Assembly (NCBI GenBank): GCA_029240955.1
Contig: JARDZH010000050.1
Span: 1-8,666 of the forward strand
Direction of reading: 5' to 3'
Source: Pseudomonas sp.
GTDB taxonomy: Bacteria > Pseudomonadota > Gammaproteobacteria > Pseudomonadales > Pseudomonadaceae
Length of the DNA: 8,666 nt
Shown in pieces: positions 1-5,770 of this stretch. The position numbers and the translations under genes are program-made. Under the pieces are notes generated by a model. It saw only the letters and a program-made list of their open reading frames with translations, was not told where the DNA came from and made no database searches. The stretch's first letter is position 1; every line of letters begins with the position of its first letter.

Positions 1-1267
1 TAGCGCCGGCTGGCACGCCGCCGGGCATGCCCAGCCGGTGGCGGTAACCCTGGTTTTCTTGCAGCACTCTCGCAAAACCTGGCGCGCCAGCGAGCACGGA
101 AGGTTCGAGCTTCAAGTCCTCGGTGTCATTCAACAGCCGCAGCAGGCGGAACAACTCGTCGTCCGTCACCGTGTAGAAACCGTCCAGCATGCGCTGCATG
201 GAACGCCCTACAAAGCCGGATGGCCGGCCGACTGCCAGACCATCCGCAGCAGTGTGATTGCTGATACCGAAGTCCTGAACAGCCAATCCATCGTGCAGTC
301 CGGTGTAGACGCCCATCAACATGCACGGCGACTGCGCAGGCTCAGCGAAGATGCAATGCACGTGATCCCCGAACGCCAGTTTCAAGCCGAACGCGATCCC
401 ACCAGGGCCACCGCCGACTCCACAAGGTAAATACACAAACAACGGATGCTCGGCGTCGACGCTGATTCCTTGCTCGTCAAACTGAGTTTTCAGCCGCTCG
501 CCCGCCACGGCGTACCCCAGAAACAGGGTCTTCGAATTTTCGTCGTCGATGAAGTGGCAGCTTGGGTCATGCATCGCCTGCTCTCTGCCCTGCTCCACCG
601 CCTGACCGTAATCGCCGGCGTACTCGATGACTGTCACACCGTGGGCGCGTAGCTTGTCCTTCTTCCATTGACGCGCGTCTGCAGACATATGCACGGTGGT
701 CGCAAACCCAAGACGCGCGCCGGCAATGCCGATCGACATGCCAAGATTGCCGGTGCTGCCTACAGCAATCTTGTGGGTACGGAACAACGCCTGACAGGGT
801 TCGTCCGCCAAGCGCCGGTAGTCATCGGTTTCACTCAGCAAACCGTTGCGGATCGCCAGTTGTTCGGCGTGGAACAGCACTTCATAGATACCCCCCCGCG
901 CTTTCACCGAGCCCGAGATCGGCAAGTGGCTGTCTTTTTTCAGCATCAGCCGCACAGGCTCTTCAATCTGATAACGCGCACACAGCGCCCGGCCAAACGC
1001 AGGTACTTCGACCAGTTCTGACTCGATGATCCCTTGGCTGGCTGCCACTTCCGGAAACGCCTGCGCCAGGAAAGGCGCGAAACGCCGCAAGCGATCACTT
1101 GCCTGGCGTACATCGTCAGCAGTCAGTTCGATATCGTTCAGCGCATCAGCCAATGGAGCAATCTGCGGGTTGAACCAGCTCACCTCGGTGCCCGCCAGCA
1201 CAGGGGCCAGCAACGGAAACTCGCGCTTCCATTCAGTGAGGCTTTTGCCATAGACGGATTGGGTCAC
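1..1267 (-). CDS. dsdA: D-serine ammonia-lyase (D-serine dehydratase), 3' end cut by window edge
   Basis: PLP-dependent cytosolic enzyme converting D-serine to pyruvate and ammonia. I translated 422 uninterrupted codons. The sequence follows E. coli DsdA (442 aa) closely: the N-terminal WFNP stretch (31-34), [13 protein letters not shown] (61-73), the PLP-lysine motif [15 protein letters not shown] with K122, the STGNLG phosphate-side loop (171-176), [11 protein letters not shown] (193-203), [12 protein letters not shown] (241-252), and the glycine-rich [10 protein letters not shown] (281-290). About 20-25 C-terminal residues should lie beyond base 1. I chose the GTG at 1267 because GGAGAG sits six bases upstream of it. 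An in-frame ATG at 1285 would add six residues (MAGETP) but lies inside a hairpin and lacks a well-spaced Shine-Dalgarno. It is 58 bases downstream of the amidase on the same strand, so probably co-transcribed. No dsdC or dsdX homologue is obvious beside it. The family call is near certain from active-site and overall identity. Confidence 0.97.
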   Translation of the reverse strand, partial: MTQSVYGKSLTEWKREFPLLAPVLAGTEVSWFNPQIAPLADALNDIELTADDVRQASDRLRRFAPFLAQAFPEVAASQGIIESELVEVPAFGRALCARYQIEEPVRLMLKKDSHLPISGSVKARGGIYEVLFHAEQLAIRNGLLSETDDYRRLADEPCQALFRTHKIAVGSTGNLGMSIGIAGARLGFATTVHMSADARQWKKDKLRAHGVTVIEYAGDYGQAVEQGREQAMHDPSCHFIDDENSKTLFLGYAVAGERLKTQFDEQGISVDAEHPLFVYLPCGVGGGPGGIAFGLKLAFGDHVHCIFAEPAQSPCMLMGVYTGLHDGLAVQDFGISNHTAADGLAVGRPSGFVGRSMQRMLDGFYTVTDDELFRLLRLLNDTEDLKLEPSVLAGAPGFARVLQENQGYRHRLGMPGGVPAGA

Positions 1268-1282
1268 AGGGGTCTCTCCAGC

Positions 1283-1304
1283 CATGGCTCGTCAAGGAGC
1301 CATG
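1283..1304 (-). other. perfect 8-bp hairpin between amidase and dsdA
   Basis: Arms CATGGCTC and GAGCCATG enclose a 6-base loop. No T-run follows, so this is not an intrinsic terminator. In the minus-strand transcript it ends a few bases before the GGAGAG ribosome binding site of dsdA and contains the alternative ATG at 1285. It could modulate dsdA translation or stabilise processed mRNA. The structure is seen in sequence; the role is inferred. Confidence 0.5.
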
Positions 1305-1325
1305 CCATCAAAAGTGTTGAAAGAG

Positions 1326-2858
1326 TCAGACGGCCGGGCGGCCGTCGGTCACCGCGGCGTATTGATCGGCGCTCAACGGCGGATGAGTCACCGGCGTCCA
1401 CAGATCGACCTCGCTGCGCGCCAGTGCGGCCATATCCGGACGCGGGCGGCGCAGCTCGGCGCGGGTCTCGCAGTGCGACTCGATTGAGCGGGCCGCCAGC
1501 AGCAGCTCAAGGTCGCCGCGAAATTTACCGACGACCTGCATGCCGAACGGCATACCCAAGTGGTCAACGCCCATCGGCATCGACAGTGCCGGGTTGGTCG
1601 CCAGGGTCACGACGTAAGTCAGTGCCAGCCAACGGTAGTAGTTCTCGAGCGCTACGCCGTTGACGGACTCCAGATACGGCTGCTCCCAAGGGAAAGCCGA
1701 CACCGGCGTGGTGGGCGACAGAATGAGATCGTACTGGCCGAACAACTTCTGGAAACGACGGAAGATGCGCGTCTGCTCGCCACCCGCCCACACGCAATCC
1801 TTGAGCGACATGCGCGCGCCCATTTCATAGTTGGCGCGCGGGTTCGGCCCCAGCGAATCCGGATCTTTTTCGTAGGCGGCCTGCAGGCTGCCGACGAAGG
1901 CCTCCGCCCGAACTACGTCGAAGCAACGATGCGCGTGCTGCATGTCGATCTCGACTTCTTCACAACTGGCGAACACGCCTTTGAGCGCCGCGATCTTGTT
2001 ACGGAACACCCGACGGATGTCGTCATCGACGTCGCACACTCCGAAGTCTTCGGTGTAACCGACGCGCAGGCGCGATAAATCCACTGGCTGCGAGCCGTCC
2101 ATCGAAGGCGACATCGCGAAGTCGTAGCTCAGCGGGTCGTTTGGCGCGACGCCTGCAGTCGCCGCCAGCTGCAGCCAAGTGTCGGCAACGTCACGCCCCA
2201 TCGGGCCGACAACCGAGATCGGTGTCCAGCCCAACAGTTTGCGCTCGCTCGGCACCAGGCCCGGCGAGGTACGCAGCCCGACGATTCCGCATTTGGCTGC
2301 CGGGATGCGCAACGATCCACCGGTGTCGGAGCCGCTGCACAGCGGCACCATGTTGGCGGCCAGCGCAGCGGCGGCGCCACCGGATGAGCCGCCGGCGTTC
2401 AGGCGCGGGTTGAACGGATTACCCGTCGCGCCCCATACCGGATTACGGGTGTTGGCACCGGCGCCCATCTCCGGAACGTTGGTCTTGCCCACCACAATTG
2501 CGCCAGCCGCACGTAACCGGCGGACCAGTTCATTGTCTTGCGCCGGAACGTTGGAACGAAATAGCGGAGAGCCGTAGGTTGTCAGCACGCCCTCGGTTTC
2601 TTCCAGATCCTTGATGCCGATCGGCAGACCGCTGAGGATGCCGCGTTCGTCTCCACGCAGGATCGCCTGCTCGGCGGCGCGCGCTTCCTGACGAGCGCGA
2701 TCAAAGGATGTTGCACAGAATGCGTTGATCTTGGGGTTGTACGCTTCAATGCGCGAAATGCACGCCTCAAGCACTTCGACAGGCGACACCTGGTGCGAGT
2801 CCAGAAGCGACTTGAGTTCAACGGCGCCTTTATCGGCCAGTTCATCGGATAGGTGCAT
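1326..2858 (-). CDS. Amidase-signature family hydrolase (substrate unknown)
   Basis: A 510-residue amidase-signature enzyme that hydrolyses a C-N amide bond. The whole catalytic set is present: K83 in GIKDLEET, S158 in the GGSSGG loop (156-161) and nucleophile S182 in GSDTGGSLRIPA (176-187). The Lys-Ser and Ser-Ser spacings (75 and 24 residues) equal those of FAAH (K142/S217/S241). No signal peptide or membrane anchor is seen at the N-terminus, so it is probably cytosolic. Length fits stand-alone amidases rather than GatA, and no gatB/gatC neighbours are present in the window, so a tRNA-amidotransferase role is unlikely. The ATG at 2858 is preceded by a weak GAGA at a suitable distance, and the sequence downstream aligns with the family from the start. 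It lies between a LysR gene and dsdA on the same strand, which suggests a substrate that yields D-serine or another amino acid or ammonia. Substrate specificity cannot be read from the sequence. Confidence 0.93.
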   Translation of the reverse strand: MHLSDELADKGAVELKSLLDSHQVSPVEVLEACISRIEAYNPKINAFCATSFDRARQEARAAEQAILRGDERGILSGLPIGIKDLEETEGVLTTYGSPLFRSNVPAQDNELVRRLRAAGAIVVGKTNVPEMGAGANTRNPVWGATGNPFNPRLNAGGSSGGAAAALAANMVPLCSGSDTGGSLRIPAAKCGIVGLRTSPGLVPSERKLLGWTPISVVGPMGRDVADTWLQLAATAGVAPNDPLSYDFAMSPSMDGSQPVDLSRLRVGYTEDFGVCDVDDDIRRVFRNKIAALKGVFASCEEVEIDMQHAHRCFDVVRAEAFVGSLQAAYEKDPDSLGPNPRANYEMGARMSLKDCVWAGGEQTRIFRRFQKLFGQYDLILSPTTPVSAFPWEQPYLESVNGVALENYYRWLALTYVVTLATNPALSMPMGVDHLGMPFGMQVVGKFRGDLELLLAARSIESHCETRAELRRPRPDMAALARSEVDLWTPVTHPPLSADQYAAVTDGRPAV

Positions 2859-2876
2859 GACGTCGATCTCGCGTAG

Positions 2877-2928
2877 ATAAGTTGAAGAAATAGTAAGAAG
2901 GCCAGGTTAGTTGCCACAACCAACTTAT
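2877..2928. promoter_or_regulatory. candidate operator: nested inverted repeats upstream of the amidase
   Basis: In the 111-base gap between lysR and the amidase, ATAAGTTG (2877-2884) and CAACTTAT (2921-2928) form a perfect 8-bp inverted repeat with a 36-base spacer. A second short dyad, GTTG-CCA-CAAC (2910-2920), lies inside it. The region is AT-richer than the flanking genes. Such dyads suit LysR-type regulators, although a canonical T-N11-A core is not evident in the inner dyad. The repeats are seen; the operator role and the regulator are inferred. Confidence 0.3.
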
Positions 2929-2969
2929 TTAGAAAGGAGCCATGCCGTTTGAAGAACTGACGCGTCGAA

Positions 2970-3881
2970 TCACTCGGCGCGGGAAAGTACCGTCTTCATG
3001 TGTTCTATGAAACGGGTCATTGCGGGCGAAAGTTGTCGGCGGGCCAGCGTCTGAATTTCAATGGCACGATCGCTGCCTGCAATTTCCGGCAGTTCGAGCG
3101 CTATTAATTCATGGGCCTTTAGTCGATGGCGGACGAACAATTCTCCAGTAAACGTCACGGCGTTACCCGATATGGCGAACTGAACGAGCGTTTCGAGATT
3201 TTCCGTCTCCAGCACGCTCTTGTAGACCAGGCCTGCGCGGCTACAGTAAATATCCAGCAGTTCGCGCAGGGTGGAAGTCGGGCCAGGCAACGCCAAGGGA
3301 TAATCGACGATTTCACTGAGCGATACCTTGGCGCGACCCGTCAGCGGATGATCGGGCGCCACCAGCGCCAGCAGCGGCGCCGGCTGGCTGTAAACGACAT
3401 TGATGTCCTTGGCCGCACCGAGGCTGAAGCAAAAGCCGATATCGACCTGTGCCTCGCGCACGAGTCGGGTGACTTCCCGCGCAGACGCCACCTGAATCTG
3501 AAAACTGCCTTGCATGCCAGCCGCCTTGAACCTGGCGATGGCATCGGGCAGACAGTGCGAAGCGAACCCCTGAGTGCAGGCGAGCTTGATCATAGACTCG
3601 GAGTCCTCCTGCAGCGCCTTGATTTCGCTGGTCACCGTTTCCGCGTCCAGCAGCGTACGTCGCGCATAACCGGCCAGCAATTCCCCGGCGGCCGTCAACG
3701 CCACACCGCGAGACTGGCGCTCGAACAATGGCGTTTGCAGTTCGCTCTCAAGCCGGCTGATCTGGCGACTGATCGCCGAGGGAACGACATGCAGTCTTGC
3801 CGCCGCTTCGCTGATGGAACCGCTGTTGACCACCTGCAGGAAATAACGGACAGCGGTCTCGCTGAGGATACGAGCGCTCAT
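2970..3881 (-). CDS. LysR-family transcriptional regulator
   Basis: A 303-residue LysR-type DNA-binding regulator. An N-terminal winged helix-turn-helix spans about residues 10-68, with the typical SGSISEAAARLHVVPSAISR run (20-39) followed by QISRLESELQTPLFER. A linker helix follows, then a periplasmic-binding-protein-like effector domain from about residue 95 (IKLACTQGF...) to the end. I chose the ATG at 3881 because it places the helix-turn-helix at the usual distance from the N-terminus. An in-frame ATG at 3962, with GAGG eight bases upstream and only three bases after the MFS stop codon, would give 330 aa with a low-complexity extension. It is transcribed in line with, not divergently from, the MFS and amidase genes, so it probably belongs to the same unit and may autoregulate it. 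The effector is unknown. It does not look like E. coli DsdC to me, but I could not align them. Confidence 0.93.
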   Translation of the reverse strand: MSARILSETAVRYFLQVVNSGSISEAAARLHVVPSAISRQISRLESELQTPLFERQSRGVALTAAGELLAGYARRTLLDAETVTSEIKALQEDSESMIKLACTQGFASHCLPDAIARFKAAGMQGSFQIQVASAREVTRLVREAQVDIGFCFSLGAAKDINVVYSQPAPLLALVAPDHPLTGRAKVSLSEIVDYPLALPGPTSTLRELLDIYCSRAGLVYKSVLETENLETLVQFAISGNAVTFTGELFVRHRLKAHELIALELPEIAGSDRAIEIQTLARRQLSPAMTRFIEHMKTVLSRAE

Positions 3882-3965
3882 GGGCGAGTGATTCTCTGGA
3901 TACGGGGGTTCGCATTTTAGTCGAACCGTCCCCCGCGCATTCCCCTCATTGAGCGCTGTCATCGA

Positions 3966-5204
3966 TCAAGCCTCGTGGGCGTTCGCCAGTTGTACGTCGC
4001 GAATCTTGCGAGCGCTGATCGTCATGCTGACCAGGGTCGACACGACCACCGCACCCAGCAGGAATAGGAAGGCCGAGTCATAACTGTCGTAGTACGACAC
4101 CAGAAAGCCGATCACCATGGGTGAAACGAACCCTGCCGCCTGACCGCCGAAGTTCACCATACCGATGCCGGTACCGACGAGACGCTGGGACAGGATCTTG
4201 GTCGGCAGAGCGAACGCTGTGGCAAAAACGAAGGATTTGAAGAAGTAGGCCGCCGTCTGATAGACGATGACTTGCGTCGTGCTCTGGCCTTGGTACATGC
4301 CGTACAGAAAAACCCCGGTAAGCACGCAACTGCCCATCATCAGAAACTTTTCCCTGCCGTCGAAATACCTGGTCATCAGCCAGCCACCCATGGCGGTCGC
4401 GACGCTCGCGGCGATAAAGGGCAGTGGCACCAACATGCCGACCGTTTTGAGATCCAGGCCACGTGCGGTCAGCAAGTACATGGGCATCCACGCGTCCAGG
4501 CCTTTGTTGACCAGGCTCAAGCAGAACCAGACGACAACGATCTTCCACAGCAGGGGCATGCGCAGCAGTTCCTTGACGCTCACCTTTGCCTTGGTGTCGG
4601 TAACGGCGCTGGGTTGCTCGTCGACGACCATGACGCTGCGGCGCACGGTCAGGGCATAAAAAACGGCGAACACGATGCCAGCCAGGCCGATGGCGAGAAA
4701 CACATCGCGCCAGCCCAGCCACAGAATCAGCGGAGCGATGATCAGCGGCGCGACAAAACTGCCGACATAGTTGGAAGAGATCATCAGGCCGGCCATCTTC
4801 GGTCGCTGCTCGCGAGGATAGATTTCGGCGACGCCTTTCATGGCTGACGATGGATAGCTGCCCTCCCCCAAGCCGAACAGAAAACGGATGATCAACAACG
4901 AGGCCAGCGACCAGGCCAGGCCGGTCATGACCGTAAACAGCGACCAGAGCCCGATGGAAACGACGATCACGCGCTTGCTGCCATATCGGTCAGCCAGCCA
5001 GCCGCCGGGAATCTGCATGGCGGCATAGCCCAGGTAAAACGCACTCAGAACCACGCCAAGTTGCGCCGGGCCTACGTTGAAGTCCTTGCCTATATGCGTA
5101 AGAGCCAGCGAAATCGCGGTGCGGTCGATATAGGAAATCATGTAGCCGAGATATAAGAGGATGAATACAAACAGAGGACTTCGCAGAAAACTTTTGACCT
5201 TCAT
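3966..5204 (-). CDS. MFS transporter, anion:cation symporter (ACS)-type
   Basis: A 412-residue inner-membrane secondary transporter with about twelve hydrophobic segments in two six-helix halves, separated by a polar central loop (about 188-215). TM1 carries YIDRTAISLA (25-34). The loop between TM2 and TM3 holds the MFS motif A, GGWLADRYGSKR (67-78), and RFLFGLGEGSYPSS (107-120) resembles the RxxxGxGE signature of the ACS family (hexuronate, glucarate, phthalate and tartrate importers). These family members usually carry organic anions with protons, so a carboxylated substrate is likely; the exact one is unknown. The ATG at 5204 has an AGGG eight or nine bases upstream. lysR follows immediately on the same strand, and the ABC importer operon diverges from the other side of a 566-base regulatory region. 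It is the first gene of the inferred MFS-lysR-amidase-dsdA unit. Confidence 0.92.
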   Translation of the reverse strand: MKVKSFLRSPLFVFILLYLGYMISYIDRTAISLALTHIGKDFNVGPAQLGVVLSAFYLGYAAMQIPGGWLADRYGSKRVIVVSIGLWSLFTVMTGLAWSLASLLIIRFLFGLGEGSYPSSAMKGVAEIYPREQRPKMAGLMISSNYVGSFVAPLIIAPLILWLGWRDVFLAIGLAGIVFAVFYALTVRRSVMVVDEQPSAVTDTKAKVSVKELLRMPLLWKIVVVWFCLSLVNKGLDAWMPMYLLTARGLDLKTVGMLVPLPFIAASVATAMGGWLMTRYFDGREKFLMMGSCVLTGVFLYGMYQGQSTTQVIVYQTAAYFFKSFVFATAFALPTKILSQRLVGTGIGMVNFGGQAAGFVSPMVIGFLVSYYDSYDSAFLFLLGAVVVSTLVSMTISARKIRDVQLANAHEA

Positions 5205-5274
5205 TTCGTATGCCCTGAATGATGGAAAGGCGCTTCTTTCAATTCATGTTGGTCAGCATACAGAGGGCGAACAA

Positions 5275-5311
5275 GTGATTATTTCAGAGTGCTGGCTTGC
5301 TAAATAATCAC
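5275..5311. promoter_or_regulatory. perfect 10-bp inverted repeat, candidate operator for the divergent region
   Basis: GTGATTATTT (5275-5284) and AAATAATCAC (5302-5311) are exact reverse complements with a 17-base spacer. The arms are AT-rich and no T-run terminator follows, so a protein-binding dyad is more likely than a terminator. Its centre is about 89 bases upstream of the MFS start codon and 366 bases upstream of the predicted gltI transcription start. The MFS promoter is therefore the more likely target and the adjacent LysR protein a plausible binder. The role is inferred. Confidence 0.5.
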
Positions 5312-5312
5312 A

Positions 5313-5327
5313 GCACATCAATGGTGC
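5313..5327. promoter_or_regulatory. NtrC-like binding site 1
   Basis: GCAC-ATCAATG-GTGC matches the NtrC enhancer core GCAC-N7-GTGC exactly. The flanking A makes GCACATCAATGGTGCA, close to the remembered E. coli glnA enhancer sequences. The site starts one base after the 10-bp inverted repeat. An exact 8-base core match in a region this size is expected by chance about once in a hundred regions. Binding is inferred. Confidence 0.45.
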
Positions 5328-5331
5328 ACCG

Positions 5332-5346
5332 GCACCTTATAAGGGC
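5332..5346. promoter_or_regulatory. weaker NtrC-like site 2
   Basis: GCACC-TTATA-AGGGC fits the GCACY-N5-RGTGC consensus with one mismatch (T to G in the right half). Its centre is 19 bp from that of site 1, near two helical turns, which is compatible with cooperative dimers. It would be unconvincing without the neighbouring exact site. Confidence 0.28.
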
Positions 5347-5393
5347 GCTGTCAGCCCGCAGAACATGGGAGAGAAGAGTTATCTTGGTGCACT

Positions 5394-5408
5394 TTCGGCT
5401 GTTCCGAG
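5394..5408. promoter_or_regulatory. imperfect AauR-like half-site pair
   Basis: TTCGG and CCGAG are separated by five bases (CTGTT) instead of four, and the second half has one mismatch to CCGAA. This could be a degenerate upstream copy of the boxes at 5512 and 5543, or coincidence. Confidence 0.15.
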
Positions 5409-5511
5409 AGCAATAGGACTGGCCCGAGCGGTCTTCATTATTTTTGATCCTTGGCCCTCAAGACTGACCTGGATGCAGATCTGAACGCTGCGAGACCGCT
5501 GCTCTCGCTCA

Positions 5512-5525
5512 TTCGGTTTTCCGAA
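5512..5525. promoter_or_regulatory. AauR-type upstream activator box 1
   Basis: TTCGG-TTTT-CCGAA is an exact match to the TTCGG-N4-CCGAA inverted repeat that I recall for AauR, the response regulator of acidic amino acid uptake in P. putida. Its centre is about 141 bases upstream of the predicted sigma-54 start site, the normal distance for an enhancer-binding protein. The match is seen; the identity of the binding protein rests on the known motif and on the aat/glt operon that follows. Confidence 0.75.
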
Positions 5526-5542
5526 CGAACGCAGGACGGAAA

Positions 5543-5556
5543 TTCGGCTTCCCGGA
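5543..5556. promoter_or_regulatory. AauR-type upstream activator box 2
   Basis: TTCGG-CTTC-CCGGA matches the same 14-bp motif with a single mismatch. It begins 31 bp after box 1, three helical turns, so both boxes face the same side of the DNA as expected for cooperating activator dimers. Its centre is about 110 bases upstream of the predicted start site. Confidence 0.6.
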
Positions 5557-5592
5557 CACCGGCGACCCTCAAACATGCCGTTGGTTCCAAAA

Positions 5593-5605
5593 ATATCCTT
5601 TGATT
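5593..5605. promoter_or_regulatory. weak IHF-like site
   Basis: TTGATT with an A-rich stretch (5589-5595) upstream resembles the reverse complement of WATCAA-N4-TTR, but the distal triplet matches only one base in three. It lies between the activator boxes and the sigma-54 promoter, where IHF bends DNA at many such promoters. Low confidence. Confidence 0.2.
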
Positions 5606-5632
5606 TCAACGACCTGACTGTCTGCAACAGCC

Positions 5633-5648
5633 TGGCACGACTTCTGCT
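5633..5648 (+). promoter_or_regulatory. sigma-54 (RpoN) promoter of the gltIJKL operon
   Basis: TGGCACG-N4-CTGCT fits the sigma-54 consensus TGGCACG-N4-TTGCW with one mismatch, and the invariant GG (5634-5635) and GC (5646-5647) are exactly ten bases apart. The expected transcription start is near 5659, leaving a leader of about 112 bases. Together with the two AauR-type boxes upstream this is a complete enhancer-dependent promoter, consistent with known AauR/RpoN control of acidic amino acid transport in Pseudomonas. Confidence 0.85.
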
Positions 5649-5692
5649 CTACACTTTCGTCGACAGCTTCGACACCCGGGTGCGTCTGGTGA

Positions 5693-5736
5693 GGCCGCCG
5701 TTGAAGCATCAAGCAGTGGTCCGTCCGATGGCGGCC
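5693..5736 (+). other. stem-loop in the gltI leader RNA
   Basis: GGCCGCC (5693-5699) pairs perfectly with GGCGGCC (5730-5736). The stem can extend to eleven pairs (5693-5703 with 5726-5736) using two G-U wobbles, around a 22-base loop. It ends about 22 bases before the gltI ribosome binding site and is followed by an A-rich, not U-rich, stretch, so it is not a terminator. A perfect CACCCGGGTG palindrome (5673-5682) lies just upstream. Roles in mRNA stability or leader folding are inferred. Confidence 0.45.
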
Positions 5737-5741
5737 AGATA

Positions 5742-5749
5742 AATAAAAA
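5742..5749 (+). promoter_or_regulatory. candidate Hfq/Crc catabolite-activity motif in the gltI leader
   Basis: AATAAAAA fits the Pseudomonas Hfq/Crc target AANAANAA and lies about nine bases upstream of the gltI Shine-Dalgarno, where bound Hfq/Crc would block translation during growth on preferred carbon sources. A-rich stretches fit this motif easily, so the evidence is position plus biological sense. Confidence 0.4.
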
Positions 5750-5758
5750 ATGAAAATC

Positions 5759-5763
5759 GAGGA
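5759..5763 (+). promoter_or_regulatory. ribosome binding site deciding the gltI start
   Basis: GAGGA lies seven bases before the ATG at 5771. The upstream in-frame ATG at 5750 has only an A/T-rich stretch before it and would place seven mostly polar residues ahead of the signal peptide, so 5771 is the supported start. Confidence 0.85.
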
Positions 5764-5770
5764 TTCATCG

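Noticed and set aside
891..897. Run of seven C (G on the coding strand) in the dsdA PLP-lysine motif
   Set aside because: Considered as a slippage or phase-variation tract, but it simply encodes the conserved Gly-Gly after K122, the frame is intact, and seven bases is not exceptional at this GC content.
2942..3010. Small plus-strand frame starting ATGCCGTTTGAAG after AAAGGAG
   Set aside because: The Shine-Dalgarno-like sequence is only about two bases from the ATG, which is too close, and the 22-codon frame overlaps the lysR 3' end without a recognisable product.
3126..3920. 264-codon open frame on the plus strand opposite lysR
   Set aside because: It is a shadow of a firmly identified LysR gene; its composition is rich in Arg, Gln and His with no motif.
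5421..5466. Further TGGCC-type sequences (5421 and 5453) as extra sigma-54 promoters
   Set aside because: Neither has the GC dinucleotide ten bases after the GG, so the invariant spacing fails.
5490..5508. 6-bp inverted repeat GCGAGA/TCTCGC just before AauR box 1
   Set aside because: Arms this short are common at this base composition, and it matches no binding motif I know.
5379..5627. 82-codon open frame on the minus strand within the divergent region
   Set aside because: It runs over both AauR-type boxes, has no recognisable motif, and the region is better explained as regulatory DNA.
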